From Hsuehochloa calcarea (Eukaryota; Streptophyta; Magnoliopsida; Poales; Poaceae), in contig CM070615.1 in NCBI GenBank assembly GCA_036346395.1, positions 4,655,534 to 4,719,533 on the forward strand: a stretch of 64,000 bases of DNA. Direction: 5' to 3'. Shown here piece by piece: positions 47,076-58,200 of this stretch. Made by a program: the position numbers and the translations under genes. Within the stretch, counting starts at the first letter, position 1. Every line of letters begins with the position of its first letter. Below the pieces are notes generated by a model. The model was not told the DNA's origin. It did no database searches and saw only the letters and a list, made by a program, of their open reading frames with translations.

Positions 47076-47139
47076 TGTTAGCATAAACTGAAGACGAACA
47101 CACGTAAGAACAAAAAAAAATTATACTGCCGGATCAACA
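47076..47139 (-). repeat. Presumed very short (64-bp) LTR of the minus-strand Copia element
   Basis: On the minus strand it starts TGTTGATCCGG and ends TTATGCTAACA, with TG..CA ends and TGTT/AACA inverted tips, directly followed by the primer-binding site. On its other side the DUF295 gene fragment continues up to the border, so there is little room for a longer LTR. The second LTR is lost, so the length cannot be confirmed here. Confidence 0.5.
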
Positions 47140-47523
47140 ACAGTGGTACCGTCGTGTAGTAGAACCTGCCGTCATGGTACACGACGCCACGTGACCGACG
47201 TCCTGTTGAGCAACGTGGTGGAAGTCAAGGAACTGATGGAATGAGTTATCTGACGTCTCCAGCCATTGCCAGCCGTCACGGGCGGCGCTGGTGAACGCGA
47301 GGCCGTGCCACCGCTCGGACAGCCACGTACGGTACAGCACCGCGACGGCGTAGCCCTGGGCGGTGGGGCTCGGGGAGAAGGCCACCTTCTGCACGCTGCC
47401 GGCGTGCAGGTCGTAGGGCCCGTGCGGGTCTGGGACTGTGAGACGCTCACACTCCCTATCTAGATCTTCCGACATGATTGGGTCCGAGCGAGGCCGGTCG
47501 CGCCGGAGAGGTGGCAGCCGCAC
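47140..47523 (-). pseudogene. DUF295 family gene fragment
   Basis: On the minus strand the frame from 47523 contains CERLTVPDPHGPYDLHAGSV then QKVAFSPSPTAQGYAVAVLY and GWQWLETSDNS. After a frameshift (near 47260) it contains VVYHDGRFYYTTV, all characteristic of the DUF295 domain found in large grass families, often behind an F-box. The N-terminal F-box and the C-terminal half are missing. The downstream end coincides with the Copia LTR at 47139, so the Copia insertion probably cut the gene. Not functional as it stands. Confidence 0.7.
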
Positions 47524-47911
47524 CTGCGCAGCGTGATTTGAGCAAGCACTTGCGCAGCGTGTGGATTCGGATTAGACTTGGAATACTATTTCGGACACCT
47601 TCAAATAAAAAACTTGATTTTGACAGCTTAATTTGCTAAGAAAAATGAGACATACTTCTCACGAAAAATCAGTCAAACTTAAGCCATCATGTAATACCTT
47701 GGATTCTTTATCTGGTTAAGGTTGGGTTTAGGTGTACATAAGGACGTGTATAATAGAGTGACAATCTATAATATGATAGAGAAAGAAGTTGTTTGGCATG
47801 CAGCAATAGACGATCTATCCTTATATATGGCACAAAATATTATTGTATGATATGTCTATAATAAATATTTTTTCATGCAATTTTTTTTTAAAAATATTGG
47901 ATCTCATATAA
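47524..47911. other. Intergenic AT-rich stretch, no gene seen
   Basis: About 390 bp, AT-rich, between the DUF295 fragment and the solo LTR. Nothing supported in it. Confidence 0.5.
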
Positions 47912-47916
47912 ACAAC

Positions 47917-49527
47917 TGTTAGTGATATGCCCTAAGAAAAAAAAATTATAAACATGATCAGATCGTGTCTATGTTTATAAATTATATAATAAATGTTATT
48001 ATGCTCCTTAAAAAAAATTATAATTTGCAAATATGAGCAAGCATGTGACTTGTTGGTGAAGCTCTTTATTTGTGGTATGATATCATTCTAAAAAGGATCA
48101 CTGGTCGGATGTCACTGATCGGGACACTAACGACTTATAGATCATCACATATATTGATTGATGATCACATTTCACCGGTCATAGATATGTGGGATATCGA
48201 ATCAATAATGTGAGCATATGTTAGAGAACATGGTGTTAGATTGACCCACTTTGAAACACTATTGAAATTGTTAAGTTTTCATATGTCATTAGTTGGTATC
48301 AAGTAATGATGATGTATAAATTCTTAAATTTGATATCAGTATGGTTTCCTACATGTGTAACAGTATACTTAAGGGTTACCAAACGACACTCTGTAACTGG
48401 GTAGGTATAAAGGTAGCTTTCGCGTATACTATAAAACATGCAGACGGATGTGACTGCTCGAATATAAGATATACCCCTCCTAGCATAATAGGAGAGATAT
48501 CTCTGGCCCTGTCGATGTGTTCCGATAAAAGAATTGTATAGCCGTGCCACAAGTGGTCAAAGAGTCGACTACACGAAGTTATCTCTTGTTAGATCGAGAA
48601 AAGATTGAACAGCCCACGGATGACATATATCTCATCTGGAGTTTGATCGGATGTTGTGAGACAAAAGGAGAATATGCAAGTAGGTCGCTTAGTCCGACCA
48701 TATACGAACTAGTCGTATGGGGATACAGACTAGTCGTGAGCTGGTCCTACATGATCATAAATTGATCGTAAGGTGTTACAAACTGGTCGTGACCAGATGC
48801 GAACTGGCCGTAAGGAGTTACGAACTAGTCGTGAGTGACAATGACCTGGTCGCAGATCATATTGCATATAGTTCGTCTAATATAGTATTTATGTGTATTT
48901 GGGAGTCGCTGCGTCCTGTTGGGAACTGCTATCGACTTGTGGATTACAAAGGAGTTTCCGGGTCACAATCGATTACACATGAACCGACAATGTCACACAC
49001 TTATATGTTGGAGCAAACTAGTTCGGATTAGATCCGTTATGGACTCTCGTAAGGTCACACACTTAATATGTTAGAACAAACTAGTTTGGATTGGATCCGT
49101 TATGGACACTTTATGAGGGGAGACGTGGGGGCTTTTGGGATAAGGTAGGACCACTCACCAAAACCCTAGCTAACACCTTTCTGAAGGCCCTGCCGTGCAC
49201 GCTAGTGCTGGCACATCGGCGTACGACGTTCCACCTCTAGACGTGTGGATACAATAGAAGCGTTGTTGCGATCATTGCTGCGTTGATCGAGGACAATCCA
49301 CGAAGTACGTAGGGAACTCTAGAGGCTATTGGAGGAGATGAACGACGGCCAAGTACGTTGGACGATCCACGACTTTCACTACATGGACGCGCTCAACGTT
49401 GGACCAGACTGTTACAAGTCTTATCCTACTGCACTGTGTCTAGTGGTAACGATATATGATCGCATGACTTTTTGGTTTACGTAGTAGAATTTTTAATTAT
49501 GCACTAGTGTAGCCTACCCGTATCCGA
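47917..49527 (+). mobile_element. Solo LTR of a RIRE1/Angela-like Copia retrotransposon, copy 2
   Basis: 1611 bp starting TGTTAGTGATATGCCCTAAG and ending CCTACCCGTATCCGA, with exact ACAAC duplications at 47912-47916 and 49528-49532. It is colinear with copy 1 (6586-8156). A promoter-like GACACTTTATGAGGGGAG lies near 49107. ORFs inside (48544-48765, 48717-49031) arise from GAACTGGTCGTAA repeats and are not genes. It is a recombination product of a former full element. Confidence 0.88.
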
Positions 49528-49532
49528 ACAAC

Positions 49533-49952
49533 TTAACAGATAACTTATTGTAGGAATTATGTTTAGTGTTGCCTGTAGATAACATAAAAATATATTATAG
49601 ACAACAATTATCTATACTATTGTATATACTAGAGTATCTGTTCTGTTTTGATCCTTCCAGGCAGTTTGGACCGCTAGGCTTAGATGAAATCATGAATGTT
49701 TAGAGCTGGGTTTAGGTTGAGCTCCTGTGTAATAGAAACACAAAATTGTAGACATAATTCTCAGAGCTGGGTTGGAAGCAATTGAAAATTGATCTTTATT
49801 GTTGTGACAACTGATACGGCACAAAGTCCACAAGATACACCCATCTGCAATTCACCACCACAGGCGGACAACCTTAACTTATGAACACAAATAAAAATGT
49901 GAAACTCTTCTCAGTTAACACAATCAAAATATCAGCAACCCAATTAGGTATG
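49533..49952. other. Intergenic stretch, no gene seen
   Basis: About 420 bp of AT-rich sequence between the Copia solo LTR and the gypsy LTR copy D. No coding or repeat feature recognised. Confidence 0.5.
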
Positions 49953-52900
49953 TGTCGAACCCAAAAGAAACAACCCTAGATTCTATGTATATTCTACACT
50001 AATTCCTAAAACAGTAGCTAATGTACACATTAAAAACAAATATGACAACATCCATATCTCGCACAATTATGAATAATTATCAGTTTTACAAGAACATCTT
50101 ACAAGGCAATAAATAAAGAACACAATTGAAGATGAAATAGTAGTAGGGCCCAACAATCTGTCACATGCAATCAACTGAGGTAGCGGCTTAGTCGTCGAGA
50201 TCCTTGAGACCTCAACAGTGGCATAGTCATTCTATTTTGAACAATATTTTATTAAACAAAAGGCGAGTACAAAAATGTACTCTGTAAGTTACACCCATAA
50301 CATAACTTAATGCATATAGGGATATAATCAAAGGAAGGCTTATATGTCTGATTTTGCTTAAAGCGGTATTTTGCATTTTGAATACGGTTACAAAGTTCTA
50401 AAGCTCAAGTTATACTATAACTAAAATTGAATTTGATTTTAAATATCAAGCTAGTGTAGGAAAAACCTTCATACACTTCTCGTGAAGGAATAACCCCATA
50501 ACATTAGGGCTGTCTACCCAAAATTTTCATATGGAATAAACATCCATGAAATCATTTTTGGTAGAATATTTTGAAAAGAAAACCATATTCTAATATGCAA
50601 AAGGTTTTGCTCTGCATGCCTATGACTCTGGGTACGGTTATTCGAATAGATTTACACTCTGCAGAGGTTATACAACTTTACCTATAAGAGATATTAAGTA
50701 TGGTGTGCGACTAAGTGGTTATCATAAGACCTTTACAATATGTTATCCCAAAGTAGTCATGCCCGCCAATGTTTTACTACCGTAAGGTTTCTGTAACATC
50801 CCAAATATGGATTTGTGTTTCAAATGTAAGAAAATAAGGAGAAATTAAAAATTTTCTTGCATCTTGAAGCCCTTGGTCATTTTTGTAATTCTTTTAAAAA
50901 AAATTATGGAAAATCAAAATTAAATCCTCATTTGACTCTAATCAAAAACCTCCTTGGTATAGATCTTGTGCTAAACCCTTGAAAATATTTTTCCTGAGTT
51001 CTAGGGAGGCTTGGCAACACCTCTGAATTATCTCATGATTTTTAGAAATTATTTGATAATTTTTGGAGGCAAGTGAAATTTGGTCAAACCCTATTCTCCT
51101 CTTCTGGAATTTCTGGAGAAAATTTCAGTGCATGAAAATCTCTGACAATTTTATGAGAGGTTCCCCCTGCTGTCAGCAATCTCCAGTTAAAATTTCATAA
51201 TTTTTGGAGCTTGTTTGCTACCTCAAATAATTCCTCAAAAATCAGATGTTTAAAATTAAAAACCTAACTGGTTTGCACTGTTCCTCGGGTTCGGATAACA
51301 CTCGGGCTCGAGCCACTTGACTCGGTCCAGTTAACTAAACGCACCGGCTCGGTCGATCGGGCGCGCACGTTGTGAGCCGTCGGATCAGCATCGAACGGTC
51401 CTTAGTCAACCGAACGATGGAATCGTTTTAATCCACCCGTTCTAACTGAGCCGTTCGATTTCAATCCGACGGTCGACACGCCGTCTCCTTCCTCCGGTCG
51501 GCAAGCGTGTGAGCTCACCATGGCGTCGCGCGAGAAGAAAACCGTGGCGTCGCTTCACTCTTCGGTCGCCTTTAAACGGCTAGCTCTGCGCGCATTAAAT
51601 GCCCGTCGTGCTCCTCCCTCAGGCGTCCACTCTTCAACTGCTCCTGTCGCTCTCTCGCGCTCTAATGGCCAGGTTGACCCGAATGAAAAAACCGGCCGTT
51701 GCTCTCTGCCATCGCTCTATTTAAGCCCCATTGTTTCTCCCTTAGCTTCCTTTAGCACCTCCGCAACTCCAGCTAGCACTCACAAGTTTGCTGGAGCTGC
51801 AGATCCTCTCAATCCCCTTGGCCCCCATTGTCGGATTTGGAGCTTCGGTGGAGTCGGTGCAGCAGGGGTTTTCTTCTTCGAGTCTTTGCTCCCTCTGCTC
51901 CCCTTTTACTCTCTGAAGTTTAACCCTCACTCAATTTGGTTCAATTTGCTCAAGTCGAACTGAATTCAGGTTTCCCCAATTTCGACCGAAATTTGCATTC
52001 CTCCTCGCCCGAGCCGTCTCGACTCTCCTCGGTGCATTCTTTGCGCTCAGGTAACCCCTCTTTAGTCCCTAGTGGTCTGGCACCTGCTCTCTTGAACCGC
52101 AGCTGAGCGCATCGCCGTTTTTCGTTTTGGTCATTTTCGGCCACTTCGGTTCTCTCCGGCTTGCCGGCGTTCTGGACCACCGCGGCCAAATTCATTGGTA
52201 CCATTAGGTGCGCAATGATGTTTGGGACCCATTTTGGGCACTTGCTCGCACCGCCGCGGCCAGAGCCGCCGGCGGCGAGCCGTTCTTCCCCGTCGTTTTT
52301 GCCGGACGAAAACAGGACGGGCGTTTGAACGTGAGTCGATTTGGTCCGTCGATCCTTAGATCTACGGCCCACATTCGCGCGGAAATTTGAATTCGTCGCG
52401 CGTTTCGGTCTGTAACCCATTGGATCCAAGATCAACGGTCCCGATTCGAGTCCGCAAGGGTCGTTGGATCCAAGATCAACGGCTCGTGTGCGTGTGAACG
52501 TTCGGACCGCCCGAACGCTCTGATCCACGCGCGCGCACGTCAGCACAGGGACTTGGACCGTTGGATCCAAGATCAACGCTCCAAGTTCGGCCACGTCGAT
52601 TCTCATTTCTGATTTTCCCGAAAGGATTTATTTATCAACTGAAAAATGTGATAACTTGTAAAATGCATAACTAATTCATTTTAAATCCTTTTCGGTTGAT
52701 TCAAATTTTGTTGGTCATCTTTTTAACTAAACTTTAATCGAAAAATGTTTCCAACCCCAGTATAGTTCCAGAAAAGTTTGCTAATGAATAGTAGTATTTA
52801 TGATTTATAAAAGCTGAGCAAAATTAATTTGGTCATATCTTTGGCATTAAGAATCCAAATCAATTGGTTCTTGTTGCTAAATTCTTTATAAATCATGCTC

Positions 52901-55131
52901 TTGCTACTGTAAAATTTTCAGAATGTTTGGAGAAAGTTTACTTTTGGGTCGTTGCATTTTCTTCGTTCTTATCGGTTGTTTTTCGCTTTCTCATTAGGAT
53001 CCGAAGAGCACGTTGACAATATAATTGATCCTCAGCAACATCTTGATCCACAGCAAACAGGCAAGCAGTTTGATCATATTAATCCCATTATTTTTCAAGT
53101 CTAATATATTGATTTCAACTTGTATGTATGCATTGTTATTTTGTTGTTAAATTATGGTTAGTATCCTATAGTTGCATAATCGGTAGGAATTGGTTATCCT
53201 CTACTACCTTGAGCCTAGGTTATTTGCTATGATTTGAGTTCGATGGATGAGCTCTTGTCATTTTGTAGAATACGAATTGAAATTGCTTAGAAATGCTTAG
53301 TTTCGGTAGCAATGTGCGATCATCGATTTTAGTCGATGATCTTGATCACACATTTATTTATTATTCCATTATGTCCAGCAATTGTGCTTTGTTACTTTGT
53401 AAAGTCAAAAACTGAAAATAAAATTGCTTTAGACTTGGGCACAATGGTATGTTGGTGTGATCTGTTGGTGTGAATGGAATGGTGCCTAGGTCATGAAGGA
53501 CCGAGTTACTTGTGTCACTAAGCCAAGCGCTTATGCGTGCTAACCACGCGAGAGGGATATGGGACCTCTCTTGACTAAGTACTTTGGCGTGTGTTATCTC
53601 CGAGTCGCAGGAGGGGGTTGTGTGTGTTGTGTGAAAAAGGATATGTGTTCTTGTGTTGGGTGTGCGGTGGTGGAGATTCCGGGTAGGCTCTCCACCTCGA
53701 GGGGCATTGTAGTTGTCCAAGGCTTTACCTGCGACGAGTAGTTGACCGAGGCTTTACAATGACTCCGACACAACGTATGGGTTTCTATCCATACGGGCGG
53801 CTCGTAGTTAATACACAATATTGGAAATGTCTCGTAGGACTTAGCTGTGCCGGCATACCTAAGGAAGTGTGCTTAATAGCTTGGCAAAAAGGCGGTCTGG
53901 CGTGTGGGTACATTGGTACACCCCTGCATGGTATAAAACTATTCGAATAGCCTCGTCCTAGGTTATGGACATGCTTGGTAAGGTCGTGCAAGAACTAGAC
54001 TACAACCTTTTAAATTAAAATTTGACATGGTTAGTATGAATTGGGTAATTCATGCTATTGTTGTGGTGACTAATGGGTTAGTCACTTCCAGGACTGTTGT
54101 TGTCATCTATCTACTGTTATATTGTTGTCTTTTACGGTTATTTGAATATTAAAAATAGATTTGTTAACTTGCTTTTAAATGTACTACACTATTGCAAATA
54201 AAGATTGCTTTGTGCTGAAAATGAAACATACAGCCTCCACTTAAATAAGCTTGCATGTAGCATATGTATAGGTCTGTTACTCTACACGTAAGTCTTGCGG
54301 AGTACAATTTTTGTACTCATTTGCTTTGCTTAACTATTTATTGCAGAGAAGGAGGGTGAGCCCCAAGGGCCTCACTTTTGTGAGATGTGTTGTGGATTCG
54401 ACGACTAGCTTGGCGGTCCGGTCGGTTGCCTTGTGGGTTGAAGGCACACTGATTGGCTCTTTTGGTTTATAGCCATCTTATGACACTTTTGCTTCCGCTG
54501 TTCAATTTCTATATGTATATGTCATTTGGCCGATCGACCTCTCCTGTGTAATAACTATCATTTATTTATGTTATCTTCTGGTTGTTGTTTTGCTTCGGTT
54601 CTATGTGAATGAATGGAATTGATGCATGAATTTTGTAAAGAGGTGTGTATACTGTATTTCTGGGAAGTATACATGTCTCGAAGACACGTGTTATTTCGTT
54701 TGTGATGCTAGGGTCAATTGGTGACTAAGCATTACAAGCCCAAAACCCTAGACCTCGACCATTCACTGAATCGATCCCGTGCATAAAATTGCAACCACCT
54801 AACATCTATTTCACCCAAGTTTAAACAGTTTTTCATTTGATTTTATTTTTCCAAAATATTTGTAAACCTTCACGACATACCAATGCCATAGATACAATTT
54901 TAAATCTATAGTTGAATTTTGGTTGTAAATTCTCATATCGAATATTTCAAGTCTAAGTATGGTTTAGCGTAATTTTTTTTCAAAGTGATCAAGTTCATAC
55001 TGTTGTACTAACTATGTTTTATCTAAAGTGACAAGATATATATATTTTAATATCAAAAATTGGTAATACATTTGTATTAGGATTAACTATAATTTTAAAA
55101 CATGTATTTAAATAACATCGAATAAAATTAA
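49953..55131 (+). mobile_element. Ty3/gypsy-type LTR copy D (plus strand), split by an inverted relative
   Basis: The left piece (49953-50791) starts TGTCGAACCCAAAAG and carries GGTTATTCGAATAGATTTAC and CTGCAGAGGTTATACAACTT, matching copy A up to AAGGTTTC. The right piece (about 54715-55131) matches copy A 14150-14530 (AACCCTAGACCTC... ACCAATGCCATAG ... AAGCAT). The middle is occupied by the minus-strand LTR at 50792-54713, and part of copy D between the pieces is missing. The 3' end is truncated near 55131 where sequence leading to the NYN gene begins. Confidence 0.7.
50792..54713 (-). mobile_element. Ty3/gypsy-type LTR copy E, inverted and nested in copy D
   Basis: Starts on the plus strand with TGTAACATCCCAAATATGG, the complement of the family's 3' end, and carries inverted landmarks: AAACTATTCGAATAGCC (near 53937), AGTACAATTTTTGTACTCAT (near 54301) and CAGGCAAGCAGTTTGATCAT (near 53058). 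About 3.9 kb. The GTTTC before it (50787-50791) has no clear partner at the right edge, so the right border near 54713 is approximate. A GC-rich block (51270-52600) has ORFs on both strands that are part of the LTR, including three TTGGATCCAAGATCAACG repeats. Confidence 0.7.
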
Positions 55132-55288
55132 GCATCCAAGCCATCGTGGCAAATCGGAGAAGCCGAAAAGGGTTTTTGAGTTTTACCCTTTCTTAAAACC
55201 CTGCAACAAACTGCAATCCCACATCACCACCGCCAGCTCCTTCTCTTCTCCGCCGGCGAGAGGCGGCCGATCCATTCCCTAGCCAGCC

Positions 55289-58200
55289 ATGTCCCAGCTC
55301 CTCTGCCGCCGCCTCCCCGCCCACCGCTGGGGTGGCCACTATCGCCGCCTCGGCTCGGCGGCGGCGGGGGGCGGCCCCCGCTACGGCGGCGAGAGACGGC
55401 GGGGCCCGCAGCAGCAGCAGCAGCACGAGGAGGAGAGCAGGGCGGTGAAGGTGTCGGTGTGGTGGGACTTCGAGAACTGCCACCTCCCCAACGGCGTCAA
55501 CGTCTGCCGCGTCGCCCCGCGCGTGTCCGCCGCCCTCCGCGCCTCCGGCATCCGCGGCCCGCTCTCCATCACCGCCTTCGGCGACGTGCTCCAGCTCGCG
55601 CGCTCCTCGCAGGAGGCGCTCGTCGCCACCGGCGTCTCCATCTCCCACGTCCCACACAGTTGCGTGCTTCCGCCGCCCCCCTCCCACCCCATTCCGCTTC
55701 CGTTTGGTTGTGATTTTTGACACGTCTCGTAGGAAGTGGGAATCGTTTACCATTTGTGTAGATGTAGTGGGGAAGGATTTGTGCGCCTCTGATATGATTT
55801 GTGTATTGTTTAGGCTTTTTGTGCGTATTTCATCGGATAACGCGTTGTTGGGGTGATGATCTGATATGCATTGCCATATTTTGCCATGTTAGTGTGCTTG
55901 AGTTGGAGAGAACCTGATATTTGATTAATTTCGAAACCATAGGGTTGTTGATTGCTAAAATTTTTGTACATACGGTTGAATACCACAAGGAGTGATCTTT
56001 TCATCTCAGGGATAGGCTTAGGAGGATGGCTATTATACCTATGTTGGTTAGAATCGAATAACCCTTCTGTTTAGAATGGCTGAATGGATGATGATGACAT
56101 GATGGTGTTGAGATTTGTTACCATTTTGATACAGCTAGTAGAGTTGAGTTTTTCTGTTGGTGTTCGAATGGTGTGGCCTTCTCCATGTGGAATTTGATGC
56201 CAGGAGATAATTTTGGCATCATACATCGCAGTTGTCCCGCTACTTGATTTTACACATACATGGTCTGGAGGGGGGAGCATCCATTTTGGTGTGGAAATGG
56301 ATTCTGGGAAGTTTGTAGACTTGAACTGTGAAAAAGTTATCTTTTTGTGTATAACCGGAAAGGCTAGCACTTTTGACATGGACTTAGATTTGTGGGTGCA
56401 TCATTTTTTTTAGTACAGAAACATCTTGAGAAATAATAAATCTATTTGGTTAATGTTTAGTCGATTTTGGTAACATCTAGTTTTGCATGTGTAGATAATC
56501 TTATAGAAGTTTGTTGGTAGGGTTCGTGTCTATTTTTTTATTAATATTGAAGTGGTTCCTGAAAATTTTATTAAAAAAACTTTGTGAATGGTTTTCTATT
56601 TTTGTGGTTTTTATTATTTGGGATGGATGTAATATTAGGTAGTACACTAGTAGTGTTCCGTCAGGTTTAATAGACTATAGACAAGTCCAATATCAGGTGA
56701 TTAGTTGGATGGTCTTACTACATTAGATGATATTGCAGGTGCTTGGAGTTTTGTTTCCAACAATCGTTAAGTAGCAATATTAGCATTTCCCATCAGCACT
56801 CGAAGCATTACAAATTTGGCATTCTGTAGTTTCCTTCAATTTTTTTCCGTATATGCTTTTGCTTATGTAGTACTGTGGTTCCTTCTTGTTCTACTAATAA
56901 TGCTATTGCCACAATGTAGGTGGAAAGAATAGTTCTGACCGATCATTTATGGCTGATCTTATCTACTGGATTGCTCAGAATCCCCCACCAGCCCATTTTT
57001 TCCTGATATCTGGGGATAAAGATTTCACAAATATTTTGCATCGTTTGCGAATGAGTAACTATAACATACTGCTTGCTTGCCCTAGTAGTGCTACTAGTGT
57101 ATTGTGTAGTGCGGCTACAATTATGTGGCCTTGGGAAGCTTTAGTGAAAGGGGAGGATTTCTCACCAAAACGTTTTAACCACCCACCCGATGGTTTATCT
57201 GGATCTTGGTATGGTCACTACAAAGGAGCCCTTGATGACCCCTTCCTGGACACAGAATCAGAGGAACCTATTGCAGTACCATCTGATTCCAAACATTGTC
57301 CAATCCCCAAATATACGGTTAATGGGATTCGGGAGGCACTATACTCCTATCCTAATGGGGTGAGCCTTTCAGTGCTTCGATCAGAGCTTAAAAAGAACAA
57401 TGTGTATCTGGGTAAGGATTTCTTTGGCCACAACAAGTTCTCATGCCTTCTCCAATCGATGCCAGATGTTGTGGAATTTATCAATCCTCTACCTTTGGAA
57501 GACCAGCCATATGTGGTTGGGGTCAACAAAAGATTACTGGAGCCTGCTGAACAAAGTTTTAAAACACTGAGTTCTGCCCAAAGTAATGTCAGGGACAATA
57601 ACCTCACTCGAACAACACACGATGATAAGACAACCCCATCCTCTGTGTCAACTTCTTTTTCTGAACAAAATTCTAAGACCCTAAATTCTTCTCAAAGTAT
57701 TGTCGGGGACAGAAGCTTCACGCAGACCGAAAATGTGAATCCACCTACGTTTTCTGTCTCATCTTCACCATCAGATGTGTCATCTTCCGCAACAGCTGAT
57801 TTGAATGCAAAGCCAGAATCACCTGCCAACCACAAGGAAGTTGATGCAAGGACTGCCCCTGTAACTCCCTCTTCCTCAGGGGTGGAAAATACTGTTAGCA
57901 AAGATGGGCTACTCAAAAGGATTTGGATACTGTGGAATGGCTCCAAGACTGCAAAACCTGATGTTTCTCCACACCGTGAAAGCACTTCTGCTGAAGTAGT
58001 TAATGATTTGCGAACCCCTCAGCAAGATCATAATACTGATAAGCGTGGGAGGCTTTCGAAGAGGATCCATAAGACCTCTTCCCGAAATGGCAGCTCAGAT
58101 GGAACTGACAGCATTACAGCAGTAACTGCTAATGTTTCAACCTTATCTGAGGATGACCATTCTGAAAAATTAAAACATGGGGAAGAGATGGGAACGTTGA

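Noticed and set aside
48544..49031. ORFs of 73 and 104 codons in the second Copia solo LTR
   Set aside because: They lie wholly within an LTR and arise from the GAACTGGTCGTAA motif array. The equivalent frames in the first copy differ.
51520..51963. 147-codon plus-strand ORF in a GC-rich block
   Set aside because: It sits inside LTR copy E, has no recognisable domain, and overlaps frames on the other strand.
51950..52606. 218-codon minus-strand ORF
   Set aside because: It is in the GC-rich part of LTR copy E, with low-complexity composition and no domain. Open frames are expected by chance in such GC-rich sequence.
55193..55753. 186-codon minus-strand ORF
   Set aside because: It is antisense to the GC-rich first exon of the NYN/LOTUS gene, whose sense frame has clear domain support.
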